Below, piece by piece: positions 28,295 through 36,786 of a stretch of DNA of 64,000 nt (within the stretch, counting starts at the first letter, position 1; each line of letters opens with the position of its first letter). This DNA comes from Lachnospiraceae bacterium (lineage in GTDB: Bacteria; Bacillota; Clostridia; Lachnospirales; Lachnospiraceae): positions 22,798 to 86,797 of the forward strand of contig JALEIR010000016.1 in NCBI GenBank assembly GCA_022769665.1, written 5' to 3'. The notes under the pieces are model-generated. The model was not told where the DNA came from. It saw only the letters and a program-made list of their open reading frames with translations, and did not search any database. The translations under genes and the position numbers were made by a program.

Positions 28295-28360
28295 ATGAAT
28301 ATGCTTTTTAAGAGAAACGAAGGCGTTTACACAGGCAGTGTAGCGCCTTTTTTGTTGTAA
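28295..28360 (+). CDS. Possible 21-codon leader peptide
   Basis: An ATG at 28295 opens 21 codons ending at TAA 28358-28360. The peptide would begin MNMLFKRNEG. It spans the whole leader terminator hairpin, so ribosomes on it would disrupt that hairpin. The only ribosome-site-like sequence (GAGGG) is about 13 bases away, further than ideal. It contains no run of a single amino acid and no glutamine codon. The reading frame may be fortuitous. Confidence 0.25.
   Translation: MNMLFKRNEGVYTGSVAPFLL
28320..28354 (+). terminator. Leader terminator / attenuator before the second glutamine synthetase
   Basis: AAGGCG (28320-28325) pairs with CGCCTT (28344-28349) and, inside, TACAC (28328-28332) with GTGTA (28338-28342); TTTTTTG follows. 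It lies downstream of the 28238 promoter and upstream of the 28393 start, so it can attenuate copy two. An alternative hairpin AAACG-AAGG-CGTTT (28315-28328) would use the same bases and prevent the terminator. Confidence 0.75.
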
Positions 28361-28392
28361 AAGCATAAAACCGAACAAGGGAGGATTCGAGT

Positions 28393-30504
28393 ATGAGCGA
28401 AGTATTAAACGTGGAAGACATTTTTGCCAGTAAAGTATTTACTCTCGGTAAAATGAAAGAAAGATTGCCCAAGAGTACATACAAAGAGGTAAAGAGAGTA
28501 ATGGATCAGGGCGGCGAGCTGTCTCTGGCAACCGCGGATGTAGTTGCAAAAGCGATGAAGGACTGGGCTGTTGAAAACGGCGCCACCCATTATACACACT
28601 GGTTCCAGCCGCTGACCGGCATTACAGCCGAGAAGCACGATGCCTTTGTTTCTCATCCCGATGAAGAAGGCAAAATGATTATGGAGTTTTCCGGTAAGGA
28701 GCTGATTAAGGGTGAACCCGATGCTTCCTCTTTCCCTTCCGGCGGACTGCGTGCTACCTTTGAAGCAAGAGGTTATACAGCATGGGATATCACTTCTCCC
28801 GCTTTCCTGAAGGAAGATGCAACAGGTGTGATTCTTTGCATTCCTACCGCATTTTGTTCCTATACCGGTGAAGCGCTGGACAAGAAGACTCCTCTGCTTC
28901 GTTCTATGGAGGCTGTCAGTGAGCAGGCACTTCGTATTGTTAGATTGTTCGGCAATACAGAGGCTACCAAGGTTGTCGCAAGTGTCGGCCCCGAGCAGGA
29001 GTATTTTCTGGTAGACAGAGAGAAATATTTACAGCGTGAAGACCTGATTTTTGCAGGACGCACTCTTTTCGGAGCACCTGCACCCAAAGGACAGGAGCTG
29101 GAGGACCATTACTTCGGTACCATCCGTGAGAGAGTCGGTTCCTACATGAAGGATTTAAACATTGAGTTGTGGAAGCTGGGTGTAACCGCGAAGACTCAGC
29201 ATAATGAGGTTGCTCCCGCACAGCATGAGCTGGCACCGATTTATGAGACAGCCAATATAGCGGTTGACCATAACCAGTTGGTTATGGAGACCATGAAGAA
29301 AGTAGCCGGACGTCATGGCATGACCTGCCTGCTGCATGAGAAGCCCTTTGCGGGAGTGAACGGCTCCGGTAAGCATAACAACTGGTCTCTGGGTACCGAC
29401 AACGGTGTAAATTTGCTTGACCCCGGTGCTACACCTAACGAGAACATTCAGTTCCTTCTGGTGCTTGCCTGCATCATGAAGGCTGTAGATACACATGCGG
29501 ATTTGCTCCGTCAGAGCGCTTCCGATGTGGGTAACGATCACAGACTGGGAGCCAATGAGGCGCCTCCCGCAATCATTTCCATGTTCCTGGGCGAACAGCT
29601 GGAGGATGTGGTAAAGCAGTTGGTTGAAACCGGCGAAGCTTCACATCTGATTGAGGGCGGAAAACTGAAGACAGGCGTTTCCACATTGCCTGATTTTGAC
29701 AAGGACGCGACAGACCGTAACAGAACCTCACCTTTTGCCTTCACCGGCAACAAGTTTGAGTTCCGTAGGGTTGGTTCCGCCGACTCTATCGCAAGCCCTA
29801 ATACAACCCTGAATGCTATTGTTGCTGAAGCTTTTTGTGAGGCAGCAGACATTCTGGAGAAGGCTGATGATTTCGATGTGGCTGTACATGATTTGATTAA
29901 AAAATATATGACCGAGCATCAGAGAATTATCTTCAACGGCAACGGCTATTCCGATGAATGGGTGGCAGAGGCTGAGAAGCGTGGACTTCCCAATATCAAG
30001 TCCATGGTAGAGGCTGCATCTACTCTCACAACCGACAAGGCAATTAAGCTGTTTGAGAAGTTTGGCATCTTTACCAGAGTTGAGCTGGAGTCCCGTGAAG
30101 AGGTAATCTACGAAACCTATGCAAAGACCATTAATATTGAGGCGTTGACCATGATTGATATGGCAGGCAAGAAGTATATTCCTGCTGTCATGAAATATAC
30201 CAAGTCTCTGGCCGACACTGTAATTGCAGTGAAGGAGGCAGGTGCGGATGCATCCGTTCAGGCGGAAGTTCTGGGAGAGGTAAGTGAGAAACTGGCTGCC
30301 GCAAAGGCTGCACTGACAAAGCTGGAGAAGGTAACCGCAGAAGCTACCGCTATCGAAGATGTGAAGGCACAGGCATTCTTCTACAAGGATTCCGTAAAGG
30401 TTGTTATGGATGAGCTCCGTGCACCTATTGACGCTCTGGAAATGATTGTGGACAAGAGTGTATGGCCCGTACCTTCTTACGGCGAGCTGACCTTTGAAGT
30501 TTAG
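28393..30504 (+). CDS. glnN: Type III glutamine synthetase, second tandem copy
   Basis: A 703-residue GSIII with the same motifs as the upstream copy: [45 protein letters not shown] and [16 protein letters not shown]. Its codon choice (frequent CGT, GCA, CTG, GGT) resembles dnaK in this window and suggests higher expression than copy one. GGGAGGA precedes the ATG. Expression probably passes the leader terminator at 28320-28354. It ends before a strong terminator. Equal length and head-to-tail order mark a tandem duplication, since diverged mainly in the C-terminal ~80 residues. Confidence 0.96.
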   Translation: MSEVLNVEDIFASKVFTLGKMKERLPKSTYKEVKRVMDQGGELSLATADVVAKAMKDWAVENGATHYTHWFQPLTGITAEKHDAFVSHPDEEGKMIMEFSGKELIKGEPDASSFPSGGLRATFEARGYTAWDITSPAFLKEDATGVILCIPTAFCSYTGEALDKKTPLLRSMEAVSEQALRIVRLFGNTEATKVVASVGPEQEYFLVDREKYLQREDLIFAGRTLFGAPAPKGQELEDHYFGTIRERVGSYMKDLNIELWKLGVTAKTQHNEVAPAQHELAPIYETANIAVDHNQLVMETMKKVAGRHGMTCLLHEKPFAGVNGSGKHNNWSLGTDNGVNLLDPGATPNENIQFLLVLACIMKAVDTHADLLRQSASDVGNDHRLGANEAPPAIISMFLGEQLEDVVKQLVETGEASHLIEGGKLKTGVSTLPDFDKDATDRNRTSPFAFTGNKFEFRRVGSADSIASPNTTLNAIVAEAFCEAADILEKADDFDVAVHDLIKKYMTEHQRIIFNGNGYSDEWVAEAEKRGLPNIKSMVEAASTLTTDKAIKLFEKFGIFTRVELESREEVIYETYAKTINIEALTMIDMAGKKYIPAVMKYTKSLADTVIAVKEAGADASVQAEVLGEVSEKLAAAKAALTKLEKVTAEATAIEDVKAQAFFYKDSVKVVMDELRAPIDALEMIVDKSVWPVPSYGELTFEV

Positions 30505-30520
30505 TAAGACGATGTCTATC

Positions 30521-30556
30521 GGCGCTCTGCAATAAAATGCAGGGCGCCATATTTTT
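30521..30556 (+). terminator. Rho-independent terminator after the second glutamine synthetase
   Basis: GGCGCTCTGCA (30521-30531) pairs with TGCAGGGCGCC (30538-30548, one T-G pair) around six bases, then ATATTTTTG. Confidence 0.9.
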
Positions 30557-30614
30557 GCCCCATGAATTTGAAAATCAGAATTGGATATTTTTTTGATATT
30601 TTTAAATTTAGGTA

Positions 30615-30643
30615 TTGCAAATTGGAAACACTTCGTGTATAAT
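30615..30643 (+). promoter_or_regulatory. Promoter of tRNA-Gln
   Basis: TTGCAA (30615-30620) and a perfect TATAAT (30638-30643), spacing 17. The start near 30650 is about 13 bases before the mature tRNA 5' end. Confidence 0.8.
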
Positions 30644-30662
30644 TCATCAGGTAGTGCAAAAT

Positions 30663-30734
30663 AGGGCTATCGCCAAACGGTAAGGCAACGGACTCTGACT
30701 CCGTCATTTCAAGGTTCGAATCCTTGTAGCCCTG
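30663..30734 (+). tRNA. tRNA-Gln (anticodon CTG)
   Basis: A 72-base cloverleaf. The acceptor AGGGCTA (30663-30669) pairs with TAGCCCT (30727-30733), discriminator G. The D arm is GCC/GGC, the anticodon stem ACGGA/TCCGT with loop CTCTGAC gives anticodon CTG reading CAG, and the T arm is CAAGG-TTCGAAT-CCTTG. CCA is not encoded. It stands alone with its own promoter and two following terminators. Confidence 0.95.
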
Positions 30735-30740
30735 CGAATA

Positions 30741-30770
30741 AAGTTCCATGGAGTAATCCATGGAACTTTT
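30741..30770 (+). terminator. First terminator after tRNA-Gln
   Basis: AAGTTCCATGG (30741-30751) pairs perfectly with CCATGGAACTT (30758-30768), followed by TTG. The run of T is partly within the stem. Confidence 0.85.
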
Positions 30771-30800
30771 GTTATGAGCTGGGCTTGACCTGCTAAGAGA

Positions 30801-30831
30801 ACTCAGTAGAGAATATCTACTGAGTTTTTTG
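30801..30831 (+). terminator. Second tandem terminator after tRNA-Gln
   Basis: ACTCAGTAGA (30801-30810) pairs perfectly with TCTACTGAGT (30816-30825), followed by TTTTTG. No gene lies between it and the first terminator, so it is either a backup or the leftover of a lost transcript. Confidence 0.88.
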
Positions 30832-30895
30832 TTTCACTTTATGGCAATTTATGTTAAACTGAGAACATTAAGAAAATAATGCAAAGGATAACAAA

Positions 30896-31894
30896 ATGGA
30901 AGAATTAATTTCAACAAAAAAGCATTTTTCAAAACTCGGGTGGTTTTATTTGACGGCAACGGGAATTATTTTGGCGGTACAGCTGCTGATGTCACTTCTG
31001 ATCAATCTGTTCTGCCCGCGGATTTTGGAGAATATGAACATTAACATTCTTTTGGGCATGGTGCCTATGTATCTGGCAGGCTTTCCGCTGCTGGTTCTCA
31101 TGCTGAATAAGCAGGTTCCCGCGCAGAAGCCGGAAAGACATAAGATGACGGCAGGACAATACATCCTCTCTGCAATCATCTGTCTGGGCCTGGCATATGC
31201 GGCCAATATTGCAGGTAACATATTAACAACCTTCATCGGGTTGATAACAGGGAAACCGGTCGAGAACGAAATCCTTTCCGTAGTAGATTCGCTTCATCCG
31301 GCAGTGATTCTGTTATATATGGTAATATGTGCACCGATTGTAGAGGAATTTATTTTCAGAAAACTGATTGTAGACAGAGCATTGCGTTACGGGCAGGGAG
31401 TTGCCGTAGTGCTGTCCGGGCTGATGTTTGGTCTGTTTCACGGAAACCTGAACCAGTTTGTCTATGCGGCGGTTATCGGCATGTTTTTGGCTTTCCTGTA
31501 TGTGAAGACGGGAAATTTGAAGATTACCGTTTCCCTGCACATGCTGTTTAATTTTATCGGTGGATTTTTGAGCAGCCTTCTGATGAAAGCCATCAATCTG
31601 GAGGAATATATGGAAGCTGCAACAACCGGGAATATGCAGGCTATCATGCAGCAAATCATGGGAAATTTGGGAGCCTGGATTTTGTACGGACTTTTTACTC
31701 TGTTTGTCATCTGTATTCTGATAGCGGGTATTGTTCTCTTTATCGTATTTGCCGCAAAAAGGAAATTTACTCTGGACAGAGGAGAAGTCATTATTCCGAA
31801 GGAGTTAAAATTCAATCTGATATTTGCCAACCCGGGAATGCTGGCTTTTATGCTTATATGGTTGGTCAGAATTGTGATTCAGTTGTTTGTCTGA
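30896..31894 (+). CDS. CPBP-family intramembrane metalloprotease
   Basis: A 332-residue polytopic protein with about eight hydrophobic spans. It has the CPBP/ABI (Rce1-like) motifs in order: EEFIFRK near residue 150 (the EExxxR glutamates), FGLFHGNLNQF near residue 180, and HMLFNFIGG near residue 215. Such enzymes cleave CAAX-like or bacteriocin-related substrates within the membrane, or act in bacteriocin self-immunity. No bacteriocin precursor is visible nearby. It starts 65 bases after the second tRNA terminator and leads the thioesterase gene by 19 bases. Confidence 0.9.
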   Translation: MEELISTKKHFSKLGWFYLTATGIILAVQLLMSLLINLFCPRILENMNINILLGMVPMYLAGFPLLVLMLNKQVPAQKPERHKMTAGQYILSAIICLGLAYAANIAGNILTTFIGLITGKPVENEILSVVDSLHPAVILLYMVICAPIVEEFIFRKLIVDRALRYGQGVAVVLSGLMFGLFHGNLNQFVYAAVIGMFLAFLYVKTGNLKITVSLHMLFNFIGGFLSSLLMKAINLEEYMEAATTGNMQAIMQQIMGNLGAWILYGLFTLFVICILIAGIVLFIVFAAKRKFTLDRGEVIIPKELKFNLIFANPGMLAFMLIWLVRIVIQLFV

Positions 31895-31913
31895 GCGGGA
31901 AATGAGGTAAAAT

Positions 31914-32630
31914 ATGTACACATTTGACAGCAGAATCCGATATAGTGAGGTAGACAGCGAGGGAAGGCTGACGATGTCGTCGCTGATTAATTATTTTCAG
32001 GACTGTTCTACATTTCATTCGGAGGATTTGGGACTGGGAGTAGAATATCTGAAGGGACAGCACTTGGTATGGGTGCTTTGCTACTGGCAGATTACGGTAA
32101 ACCGTTATCCGGGATTGGGGGAGCGAGTGACGATAGGAACCTTCCCTTATGATATGAAAGGTTTTCTCGGTTACCGGAATTTTGCTATGTTGGATGAAAA
32201 GGGTGAATATCTGGCAAAGGCGAATTCATTGTGGAGTCTTTTAAATACGGATACCGGAAAGCCTGTTGCGGTTCCGGAAAATATGATGGAAAAATATGTG
32301 TTGTCACCGAAACTGGATATGGAATATACGTCAAGAAAGATAACGGTTTCGGGAGAACGTGTACGCAGGGAGCCTTTGGTGGTGAAACAGCATCATCTGG
32401 ATACCAATCATCATGTGAATAATCAGCAGTTTATTGATATAGCAATGGATTTTCTGCCGGAAGTTTTCTGTGTCGGACAGGTGCGGGCAGAATACAGAAA
32501 GCAGGCTTTTTTGAATGATATTCTGGTGCCGTGCGTCATAAATGGCGGAGAGAGGGTCATCGTAATGCTGGAAGATGAAAGTAATGTGCCATATATGATT
32601 GCGGAATTCAGAGAGAAGGAGACGATATGA
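31914..32630 (+). CDS. Acyl-ACP thioesterase
   Basis: A 238-residue protein with two hot-dog folds, as in the plant FatA/FatB and bacterial TesA-type acyl-ACP thioesterases (PF01643). It begins YTFDSRIRYSEVDSEGRL; ANSLWSLLNTDTGKPV lies near residue 105, and the second fold has LDTNHHVNNQQFID near residue 163, holding the conserved Asn/His active-site residues. It would release free fatty acids from acyl carrier protein in the cytosol. Its stop overlaps the next start as ATGA, so it is translationally coupled to the CvfB-like gene. Confidence 0.9.
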   Translation: MYTFDSRIRYSEVDSEGRLTMSSLINYFQDCSTFHSEDLGLGVEYLKGQHLVWVLCYWQITVNRYPGLGERVTIGTFPYDMKGFLGYRNFAMLDEKGEYLAKANSLWSLLNTDTGKPVAVPENMMEKYVLSPKLDMEYTSRKITVSGERVRREPLVVKQHHLDTNHHVNNQQFIDIAMDFLPEVFCVGQVRAEYRKQAFLNDILVPCVINGGERVIVMLEDESNVPYMIAEFREKETI

Positions 32631-33469
32631 TTCGTTTAGGTGAAAAACAAGAGCTTGTAATTGTAAAGAAGGTAGAATTCGGTGTTTATCTTGCAGTGAG
32701 TTTTGAGGATGCGGCGGAGCATGTGTTGCTGCCCATAAAGCAGATGCCGGGAAACAAGGGCGTGGGAGACAAACTGGAGGTCTTTGTTTACCGTGACTCC
32801 AAGGACAGAATGATTGCAACGACCCACGAACCAAAGCTGTGTATGGGACAAACAGCTAATCTGGTTGTGGCACAGATGGGAAAATTCGGCGCTTTTTTGG
32901 ATTGGGGTCTGGAGAAGGATTTGCTGTTACCCTTCAAAGAACAGCGGGGAAAGGTAAAGCAGGGGAATGAGGTGCTGGTTTCTCTCTATATTGATAAGAG
33001 CAACCGTCTGTGTGCAACCATGAATGTATATGAAAATCTGCGAACGGACAGTCCGTATCAGGCGGGAGACAGAGTGCGGGGGAGAGTTTACGAGCTCAGT
33101 GATAATTTCGGCGCTTTTGTGGCGGTGGATAATCTGTACTCCGGTCTGATTGCTAAAAAGGAACTTTACGGGAATGTGGAGCCGGGAACCGATGTGGAAG
33201 CCCGTGTTCTTCGGGTGAGAGAGGACGGAAAGCTGGATTTGAGTATTCGTGAAAAGGCATATATACAGATGGATGCGGATGCTGAAAAGATTCTCTCTCT
33301 GCTGGACAGCTACGAGGGAGCGTTACCTTTCAGTGACAAGGCAGCACCTGAGGTGATCAAACATGAAACGGGTATGAGCAAAAACGAATTCAAACGAGCC
33401 GTTGGCAGGCTGTTGAAGCAGGGTAAGATTGAAATCGGAGAGAAGACCATTCGACGCCGAAATTCATAA
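32627..33469 (+). CDS. cvfB: S1-domain RNA-binding protein, CvfB family
   Basis: A 280-residue protein with tandem S1-type beta-barrels (residues ~1-60, 65-130 and 140-215; GKFGAFLDWG and DNFGAFVAVDNLYSGLI are typical S1 strands) followed by a C-terminal winged helix (GMSKNEFKRAVGRLLKQGKI). This is the layout of CvfB (YitL), an RNA-binding protein affecting virulence-factor expression in Staphylococcus. The precise role here is unknown. Confidence 0.88.
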   Translation: MIRLGEKQELVIVKKVEFGVYLAVSFEDAAEHVLLPIKQMPGNKGVGDKLEVFVYRDSKDRMIATTHEPKLCMGQTANLVVAQMGKFGAFLDWGLEKDLLLPFKEQRGKVKQGNEVLVSLYIDKSNRLCATMNVYENLRTDSPYQAGDRVRGRVYELSDNFGAFVAVDNLYSGLIAKKELYGNVEPGTDVEARVLRVREDGKLDLSIREKAYIQMDADAEKILSLLDSYEGALPFSDKAAPEVIKHETGMSKNEFKRAVGRLLKQGKIEIGEKTIRRRNS

Positions 33470-33593
33470 GTCGGTTTGGGTTATTCCGTTTGAATTGTAA
33501 CGATTGTTTTCTTAAGATTTTAAAAAATGAGATATATGCATGGAAAAATAGGATAGATTGTGCTAAGATGAAAGAAGGAAAGGGGGCATACAG

Positions 33594-33785
33594 ATGGATA
33601 TTACAGGTTTATCAATGGAATTGTCCAACATTTCCACACAATCCCGGGTCGGGACAGCGGTGCTCAGCAAGGCAATGGACGCCAACGAAGAGTTGGGAGC
33701 GGGCCTTGTTCAGATGATTGATGCTGCGGCGATGGAACAAAGCGTGAACCCCGGCATCGGAGCGAACTTCGACATGCGCGTTTAG
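33594..33785 (+). CDS. yjfB: YjfB-family small protein (putative motility protein)
   Basis: A 63-residue protein, starting MDITGLSMELS and ending PGIGANFDMRV, which fits the YjfB family (PF14070) associated with motility genes in Firmicutes. It has no membrane span and a helical middle part. AAGGGGG lies upstream of the ATG. The gene is monocistronic, with a strong terminator after it. I see no convincing sigma-D promoter. Confidence 0.8.
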   Translation: MDITGLSMELSNISTQSRVGTAVLSKAMDANEELGAGLVQMIDAAAMEQSVNPGIGANFDMRV

Positions 33786-33801
33786 TCCTGAAAGTGATTG
33801 G

Positions 33802-33838
33802 AAGGCTGCCTGACTCTTATCCGTCAGGCAGCCTTTTT
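33802..33838 (+). terminator. Rho-independent terminator after yjfB
   Basis: AAGGCTGCCTGAC (33802-33814) pairs with GTCAGGCAGCCTT (33823-33835), then TTTGA. The stem is 13 bp and perfect. Confidence 0.92.
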
Positions 33839-33875
33839 GAACAGCCACTTTTTTGTGAAAATACATAAAAACCTA

Positions 33876-33904
33876 TTGCTTTTTGCGTAATATTTTTGTA
33901 AAAT
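33876..33904 (+). promoter_or_regulatory. Promoter of the PucR/CdaR-type regulator
   Basis: TTGCTT (33876-33881) and TAAAAT (33899-33904), spacing 17, in an AT-rich stretch about 60 bases before the start codon. Confidence 0.5.
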
Positions 33905-33962
33905 TTTTTGTATAGCTATTTCGTAAAAATGGGGCTTTAGAACAAAGGAAGCGGGGTTTTAT

Positions 33963-35048
33963 ATGATTTCGAATCAAATTTTGCAAAATACAATCGATGG
34001 GCTGAAGAGTATAGCGCGGGTGGAGCTTTGCGTTATGGATGTGGACGGTAAGGAAGTGGCATCCACAACCGATATGGGGAGCAGCTCAAAGGCAGCGGTA
34101 GAGTTTGCGGCATCTCCCGCCGACTCCCAGGAGATACAAGGCTATCAGTATTTTAAGATATTTGATGAACAGCAGTTGGAGTATGTGCTTGTGGTCAACG
34201 GTACCGGAGAGGATGTCTATACAATCGGGAAAATGGCTGCATTTCAGATACAGAATCTTCTTGTGGCATACAAGGAGAGATTTGACAAAGATAACTTTAT
34301 CAAAAATCTGCTGCTGGATAATCTGCTGTTGGTAGATATATACAGCCGGTCGAAGAAACTGCACATTCAGACGGATGTACCCAGAGTGGTAATGATTGTG
34401 GAATCCGGAAACGGAAGAGATAATAATGCGTTGGAGTTGACAAGAGCTCATCTGGGAAGCAACAGTAAGGACTTTATCACGGCGGTGGATGAAAACAACG
34501 TAATTGTGGTGAAGGAGTTGTCTGACGGCGAAGCGACAAAGGAAATTGATAAGTCTGCAAGAACTCTGGAAGCTTATCTCCAGAAGGAAGGCATAAAGGA
34601 TATCCGTATTGCATACGGAACCGTGATTCAGGAAATCAAGGAAGTCAGCCGTTCTTACAAAGAGGCCAAAATGGCGCTGGATGTGGGAAAAATTTTCTTT
34701 GATGAGAGAGAGATTATCGCGTACAGTGAGCTGGGAATCGGCCGTTTGATTTATCAGCTTCCGATTCCTCTGTGCAAAATGTTTATTAAGGAAATCTTCG
34801 GCGGAAAGAGCCCGGATGATTTTGATGAGGAAACACTTACAACGATTTATAAGTTCTTTGAGAACAGTCTGAATGTCTCTGAGACATCAAGACAGTTGTT
34901 TATACACAGAAATACACTGGTTTACCGCCTGGATAAGCTGCAAAAAAGTACCGGGTTGGATTTGCGTGTTTTTGAGGATGCCATTACTTTTAAGATTGCA
35001 CTTATGGTAGTGAAATACATGAAGTACATGGAGAATGCAGATTTTTAA
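33963..35048 (+). CDS. CdaR/PucR-family transcriptional regulator
   Basis: A 361-residue protein with the architecture of sugar-diacid-type (CdaR) regulators: an N-terminal sensory region (residues ~1-135), a middle degenerate GGDEF-like domain (~140-240) and a C-terminal PucR-type helix-turn-helix (FFENSLNVSETSRQLFIHRNTLVYRLDKLQ near residue 300-330). It likely activates genes in response to a small molecule; the ligand and targets are not evident. It has its own promoter and stands alone between yjfB and ftsE, with 57 bases to ftsE. Confidence 0.85.
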   Translation: MISNQILQNTIDGLKSIARVELCVMDVDGKEVASTTDMGSSSKAAVEFAASPADSQEIQGYQYFKIFDEQQLEYVLVVNGTGEDVYTIGKMAAFQIQNLLVAYKERFDKDNFIKNLLLDNLLLVDIYSRSKKLHIQTDVPRVVMIVESGNGRDNNALELTRAHLGSNSKDFITAVDENNVIVVKELSDGEATKEIDKSARTLEAYLQKEGIKDIRIAYGTVIQEIKEVSRSYKEAKMALDVGKIFFDEREIIAYSELGIGRLIYQLPIPLCKMFIKEIFGGKSPDDFDEETLTTIYKFFENSLNVSETSRQLFIHRNTLVYRLDKLQKSTGLDLRVFEDAITFKIALMVVKYMKYMENADF

Positions 35049-35105
35049 TGTCAGCCCGGATGCGGATGCAGAGGCTGAATTGTTGCCATTTTATGAGGAG
35101 ATATT

Positions 35106-35849
35106 ATGACGAGAAAAGAACTGCAGAGAAAAAAGCGGGAGCAACTGATAGAGGAAAAGGGAATTATCTGTCTGGATAACGTAAAGAAAGTATACTCTAC
35201 CGGTTCTCCCGCATTGAACGGAATATCGCTGAGCATTCATAAGGGAGAGTTTGTATTTATTGTCGGAGACAGCGGTTCCGGTAAGTCCACATTGATTAAA
35301 CTTCTGCTGCGGGAGCTGACGGCAACCAGCGGCAGTGTTTATGTTATGGGGAATGATTTGGCAAAATTAAAGCACAGACAGGTTCCCCGGTTCAGGAGAA
35401 ATCTCGGGGTGGTCTTTCAGGACTTCCGTTTGCTGAATGACAGGAATGTCTACGAGAATGTAGCTTTTGCACAGAGAATCGTTGAGACACCGCCCAAGGA
35501 AATCAGAAGAAATGTGCCTGCGATTCTTGCTACGGTTGGGCTGGCAGGCAAATATAAGGCTAAAACAAAACAGCTGTCAGGCGGTGAGCAGCAGAGAGTG
35601 GCATTGGCCAGAGCTCTGATTAATAAACCGTCCATTTTGCTGGCGGATGAACCCACAGGTAATCTGGATCCCAAAAATTCGTGGGAAATCATGAAGCTTT
35701 TGGAGGAAATCAACGAGAATGGCACAACCGTTGTTGTGGTAACCCATAACCGGGAGATTGTCAATGCCATGCACAAGCGTGTGATTGCAATGAAAAAGGG
35801 CGTCATTGTCAGTGATGAGGAAGGAGGGGAATACATCGATGAAGATTAG
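35106..35849 (+). CDS. ftsE: Cell-division ABC ATPase FtsE
   Basis: A 247-residue ABC ATPase with Walker A GDSGSGKST near residue 55, signature LSGGEQQRVALARA near residue 157, Walker B ILLADEPTGNLDP near residue 178 and the switch histidine in VVVTHN. An N-terminal ~18-residue basic extension (RKELQRKKREQL) precedes the usual start of the domain. FtsE works with FtsX to transmit ATP hydrolysis to a cell-wall hydrolase outside. It overlaps ftsX by 11 bases. Confidence 0.96.
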   Translation: MTRKELQRKKREQLIEEKGIICLDNVKKVYSTGSPALNGISLSIHKGEFVFIVGDSGSGKSTLIKLLLRELTATSGSVYVMGNDLAKLKHRQVPRFRRNLGVVFQDFRLLNDRNVYENVAFAQRIVETPPKEIRRNVPAILATVGLAGKYKAKTKQLSGGEQQRVALARALINKPSILLADEPTGNLDPKNSWEIMKLLEEINENGTTVVVVTHNREIVNAMHKRVIAMKKGVIVSDEEGGEYIDED

Positions 35850-36774
35850 TACATTGCTTTATACCATAAAGCAGGGTTTTGCCAACATCTTCCGTAATAA
35901 ATGGTATTCCCTGGCATCCATTGCAACCATCTCGGCATGCCTTTTTTTGTTTGGATTGTTTTTTGCCATTGTTGCAAATTTCCAGAGTATTGTGATGAAA
36001 GCGGAAGAAGGGGTATCCGTCACGGTGTTTTTCCATAACGAGTACGATAAGTGCGAGTCGCATACGGAGAACCAGGTTCCCTCAGATACAAGAATTGAAG
36101 AAATCGGGCAGATGATCAGTGCAAGGGTGGAAGTGTCCGATGTGATTTATATTTCGGATGACGAAGCATGGGCAAACTTTGCGAAAGACTACTACGGAGA
36201 GAATTATGCGGAAGCTTTCCCGGAGAATCCTTTGGCCGGAGAATACAGCTATGAGGTGTATCTGAGTGACGTCTCCATGCAGGATGCACTGGTGAGCTGG
36301 CTTCAGTCCATACCGGAGGTGCGCAAGGTGAATTTCTCAGAGGTGACAGCCGATACATTGAGCGGTGTCAATCTGCTGATTGCTTATGTCTCACTGGGAA
36401 TCATTGTGATTTTGCTGGCGGTCAGCATTTTCCTGATCAGCAATACAGTCGCAATCGGTATTTCCGTGCGCTCCGCGGAAATCAATATTATGAAATACAT
36501 TGGCGCGACTGACTTTTTTGTCAGGGCTCCCTTTGTTTTGGAGGGCGTTTTAATAGGGCTTCTCGGAGCGGCGATTCCGTTGGGACTGATATACAGCCTC
36601 TATAATTATGCTCTAAACTATATTGTGGAAAGATTCGAAATACTGAGCAATTTCCTAAACTTCCTGACAGTAGACCAGTTGTTTGGTGTTCTGGCTCCCG
36701 TATCGCTGGTGATGGGTATGGGAATCGGATTTCTGGGAAGTATTTCCACAGTCAGAAAGCATTTAAATGTATAA
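35839..36774 (+). CDS. ftsX: Cell-division membrane protein FtsX
   Basis: The ATG at 35839 lies nine bases after AAGGAGGGG and inside the end of ftsE; a longer frame from 35806 lacks a ribosome site. The 311-residue protein has a first TM span (~20-42), an extracellular domain (~45-175), then three further spans, the standard FtsX topology, with NIMKYIGATDFFVRAPF near residue 215. It couples FtsE to the extracellular hydrolase, here most likely the next gene product. Confidence 0.95.
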   Translation: MKISTLLYTIKQGFANIFRNKWYSLASIATISACLFLFGLFFAIVANFQSIVMKAEEGVSVTVFFHNEYDKCESHTENQVPSDTRIEEIGQMISARVEVSDVIYISDDEAWANFAKDYYGENYAEAFPENPLAGEYSYEVYLSDVSMQDALVSWLQSIPEVRKVNFSEVTADTLSGVNLLIAYVSLGIIVILLAVSIFLISNTVAIGISVRSAEINIMKYIGATDFFVRAPFVLEGVLIGLLGAAIPLGLIYSLYNYALNYIVERFEILSNFLNFLTVDQLFGVLAPVSLVMGMGIGFLGSISTVRKHLNV

Positions 36775-36786
36775 AAGCGGGAGAGT

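Noticed and set aside
28273..28392. Known glutamine riboswitch (glnA RNA), T-box or ANTAR leader before the second glutamine synthetase
   Set aside because: I could not match the conserved cores: no T-box sequence, no glnA motif, and the hairpin loops are not the hexaloops with A1/G4 expected for ANTAR sites.
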